Origin: Butyrivibrio sp. INlla16
Lineage (GTDB): Bacteria; Bacillota; Clostridia; Lachnospirales; Lachnospiraceae
Assembly: GCF_900104155.1 (NCBI RefSeq)
Contig: NZ_FMYB01000015.1
Coordinates: 29,981-93,980 of the forward strand
Direction of reading: 5' to 3'
Length of the DNA stretch: 64,000 bases
In this document: positions 62,744 through 64,000 of the stretch, piece after piece
How positions within the stretch are numbered: position 1 is the stretch's first letter
How the letters are laid out: each line of letters begins with the position of its first letter
Notes under the pieces: model-generated
The model's database searches: none
Told to the model about the DNA's origin: nothing
The model's input: only the letters and a program-made list of their open reading frames with translations
Position numbers and translations under genes: made by a program

Positions 62744-63667
62744 TTAAACTGCCATCCAGCGGGCAACCTCCTCGTCAGTTCCAAGAACCATGTGATTTTC
62801 AGATAGATAATGTGCTGTCCCTTTGCTGTAATCCACCATCTCCTTAGCTTTGTCGTAGGTGACAAGCTTCTTGGTGGGCTCTGTCAGCGGATTTGGTTCC
62901 GGAATCGCCGACAACAGGGATTTTGTATATGGATGTACAGGATGTTCAAATATCTCCTCCTTTGTACCCATTTCAACGAAGTGTCCCAGATGGATAACCC
63001 CGATGTAATCCGAAATATATTTCACCATCGCAAGATCGTGTGCTATGAAAAGATAGGTAAGTCCCCTCTCTTTCTGGAGATCCTTCATGATATTTACAAC
63101 CTGCGCCTGAATAGATACATCCAGAGCACTTATGCACTCATCCGCGATAATAAGTTCCGGCTCCATGATCATCGCTCTTGCAATGCCGATTCTCTGCCTC
63201 TGACCACCTGAGAACATATGGGGATATCTTCCTGCCTGTTCGTGGTTTAGTCCTACTCTCTCGAGCATTGCGTATACCTTTTCTTCTCTCTCCTTCTTTG
63301 ACTTGCAAAGATGATTGGAATCAAGTCCCTCGGCAACGATATCAATTACCTTCTTCCTGGGATTAAGACTTGCCATGGGATCCTGAAAAATCATCTGCAT
63401 CTTGCTTGTGAGATACTTTTTCTTTTCGGCTGTCATCTTTCCGGACACTTCCTTGCCGCCCAGGATGACCTTTCCTTCCGTGGGATCATAGAGCCTTATA
63501 ATGGCACGTCCTATAGTTGATTTTCCGCTTCCGGATTCTCCCACCAGCCCGAAGGTCGAGCCCTTCTTAATCTTAAAAGAGACATCATCCACGGCCTTGA
63601 CTGTAGTCTTACCGCTTTTAAAATATTGCTTTAGATTTTTAACTTCCAAAAGAGTAGTATTTTCCAT
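62744..63667 (-). CDS. oppF: Oligopeptide ABC transporter ATP-binding protein
   Basis: 307 residues, ABC ATPase of the OppF type: Walker A G-E-S-G-S-G-K-S-T near residue 43, Q-M-I-F-Q-D-P-M-A-S-L-N-P-R, signature FSGGQRQRIGIARA, Walker B ELIIADE, H-loop FIAHD, and the C-terminal HPYTKSLLSAIP extension of peptide/dipeptide transporters. AGGAGGAG precedes the ATG. OppD and the permeases are not visible because the IS110-type element starts just upstream. Confidence 0.93.
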   Translation of the reverse strand: MENTTLLEVKNLKQYFKSGKTTVKAVDDVSFKIKKGSTFGLVGESGSGKSTIGRAIIRLYDPTEGKVILGGKEVSGKMTAEKKKYLTSKMQMIFQDPMASLNPRKKVIDIVAEGLDSNHLCKSKKEREEKVYAMLERVGLNHEQAGRYPHMFSGGQRQRIGIARAMIMEPELIIADECISALDVSIQAQVVNIMKDLQKERGLTYLFIAHDLAMVKYISDYIGVIHLGHFVEMGTKEEIFEHPVHPYTKSLLSAIPEPNPLTEPTKKLVTYDKAKEMVDYSKGTAHYLSENHMVLGTDEEVARWMAV

Positions 63668-63744
63668 GATGTTCTCCTCCTAATATATAGTTGTGGGGTT
63701 AAGTTACCTAACAGCCAGCTAGGCCTTAGCCCTCTTGTTGCTTA

Positions 63745-63839
63745 AGCTGTACAATGATAAGGCATTGGTCTGACCTTGTTCTCCTAGGACCACTTAGCGT
63801 CCGTTAGAAAGCCCGTCAGCCAGCTTATCATTTGCAGCT
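63745..63839 (+). ncRNA. Bridge-RNA-like structured segment of the IS110 element
   Basis: AGCTG (63745-63749) pairs with CAGCT (63835-63839), and AATGATAAG (63753-63761) pairs with CTTATCATT (63824-63832), enclosing a 62-base internal region that can form GGAC/GTCC (63787-63802). A second GGAC...GTCC fold follows near 63867-63886. IS110 elements of the IS621 type encode their bridge RNA in the left noncoding end. The strand and exact ends are inference; no transcript is shown. Confidence 0.5.
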
Positions 63840-63958
63840 GTTCGTTTTATGTAGGTAGGACTGTCTTGTACACGTCCGGTTAATACCACAGGAGATAGAA
63901 TAAGCAATGGGGAATGCTGGACACCATGCAAATTCAATGTTGGGGAGGAACCTTATTT

Positions 63959-64000
63959 ATGATGTACAATGCAGTTGGAATTGATGCTTCTAAAGGAAAG
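63959..64000 (+). CDS. IS110-family transposase, first 14 residues
   Basis: MMYNAVGIDASKGK, cut by the window edge. V-G-I-D-A-S-K-G-K is the conserved start of the RuvC-like DEDD domain, with Asp9 as the first catalytic acid. GGGGAGG lies 10 bases upstream of the ATG at 63959; the adjacent ATG at 63962 is also possible. Confidence 0.78.
   Translation, partial: MMYNAVGIDASKGK

Larger units (their letters stand above)
63681..64000 (+). mobile_element. IS110-family insertion sequence, left part
   Basis: A noncoding, structure-rich stretch of about 280 bases is followed by the start of an IS110-type transposase that runs off the window. The left boundary is not certain; it lies between the oppF ribosome site (about 63680) and roughly 63710. 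No terminal inverted repeats are visible, as expected for this family. Confidence 0.75.

Overview
The window comes from the chromosome of a motile Gram-positive anaerobe of the Clostridia, most likely family Lachnospiraceae (Butyrivibrio/Pseudobutyrivibrio/Roseburia type). The reasons are the cdaA-cdaR-glmM block, the Bacillus/Clostridium-style mbl-flhO-flhP flagellar operon, recD2-comFC-yvyF, an acyl-ACP thioesterase, LexA/DinR-type and SigD-type control sites, strong AGGAGG ribosome sites with several TTG starts, and moderate GC. The genus is a guess. Most genes are on the minus strand, so transcription order is right to left; the plus-strand genes lie at 50.2, 53.9-55.5, 56.1-58.9, 60.0-61.0 and at the right edge.

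From 1 to 30 kb lies a cell-surface glycan region. A compact pseudaminic-acid operon (pseB-pseC-pseF-pseI-pseG plus an ATP-grasp ligase, 9458 to 2996) has its own promoter at 9492-9520. No pseH acetyltransferase is visible. Downstream are an MMPL-type membrane transporter and the start of a secreted protein. Upstream (25.8 to 9.5 kb) is an exopolysaccharide/O-antigen-like cluster: rfbD, a large membrane protein, fcl, a polyprenyl-phosphate glycosyltransferase, an initiating glycosylphosphotransferase, a Wzz-like protein, an EpsG-type polymerase, and several GT2, GT4 and GT39-like transferases. The flippase and the partner enzymes Gmd and RmlABC are not in the window. Before it in transcription order come HPr, glmM, cdaR and cdaA (c-di-AMP synthesis tied to amino-sugar supply) and two membrane proteins.

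From 31 to 50 kb come recD2-comFC-yvyF, the mbl-flhO-flhP-flgJ flagellar rod operon with SigD-like promoters, uvrB-uvrA under an SOS box, a soluble Ser/Thr kinase with a degenerate PP2C partner, ftsE-ftsX-pcsB-ctpA for division and wall hydrolysis, and a PucR/sugar-diacid type regulator. A small YjfB-like motility gene and a very long hairpin follow at 50.2-50.5 kb.

From 50.5 to 64 kb the content is mixed: a CvfB-like RNA-binding protein, an acyl-ACP thioesterase, a DUF6020-like membrane protein, an O-antigen-ligase-like protein, an FdtA-type sugar isomerase, an AI-2E-family protein, a degenerate GGDEF-EAL protein, a CPBP protein, tRNA-Gln(CTG), a LysR regulator, and oppF/oppA. At the right edge an IS110-family element begins. 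Its noncoding left end, with a bridge-RNA-like fold, and its first 14 transposase codons are visible, and it sits directly upstream of oppF.

The most unusual structure is a two-hairpin intergenic repeat present three times (6454, 13568, 40882). Each copy sits exactly between the stop codon of one gene and the start codon of the next, in the same orientation, and carries a GATGAGGG ribosome-site-like end.
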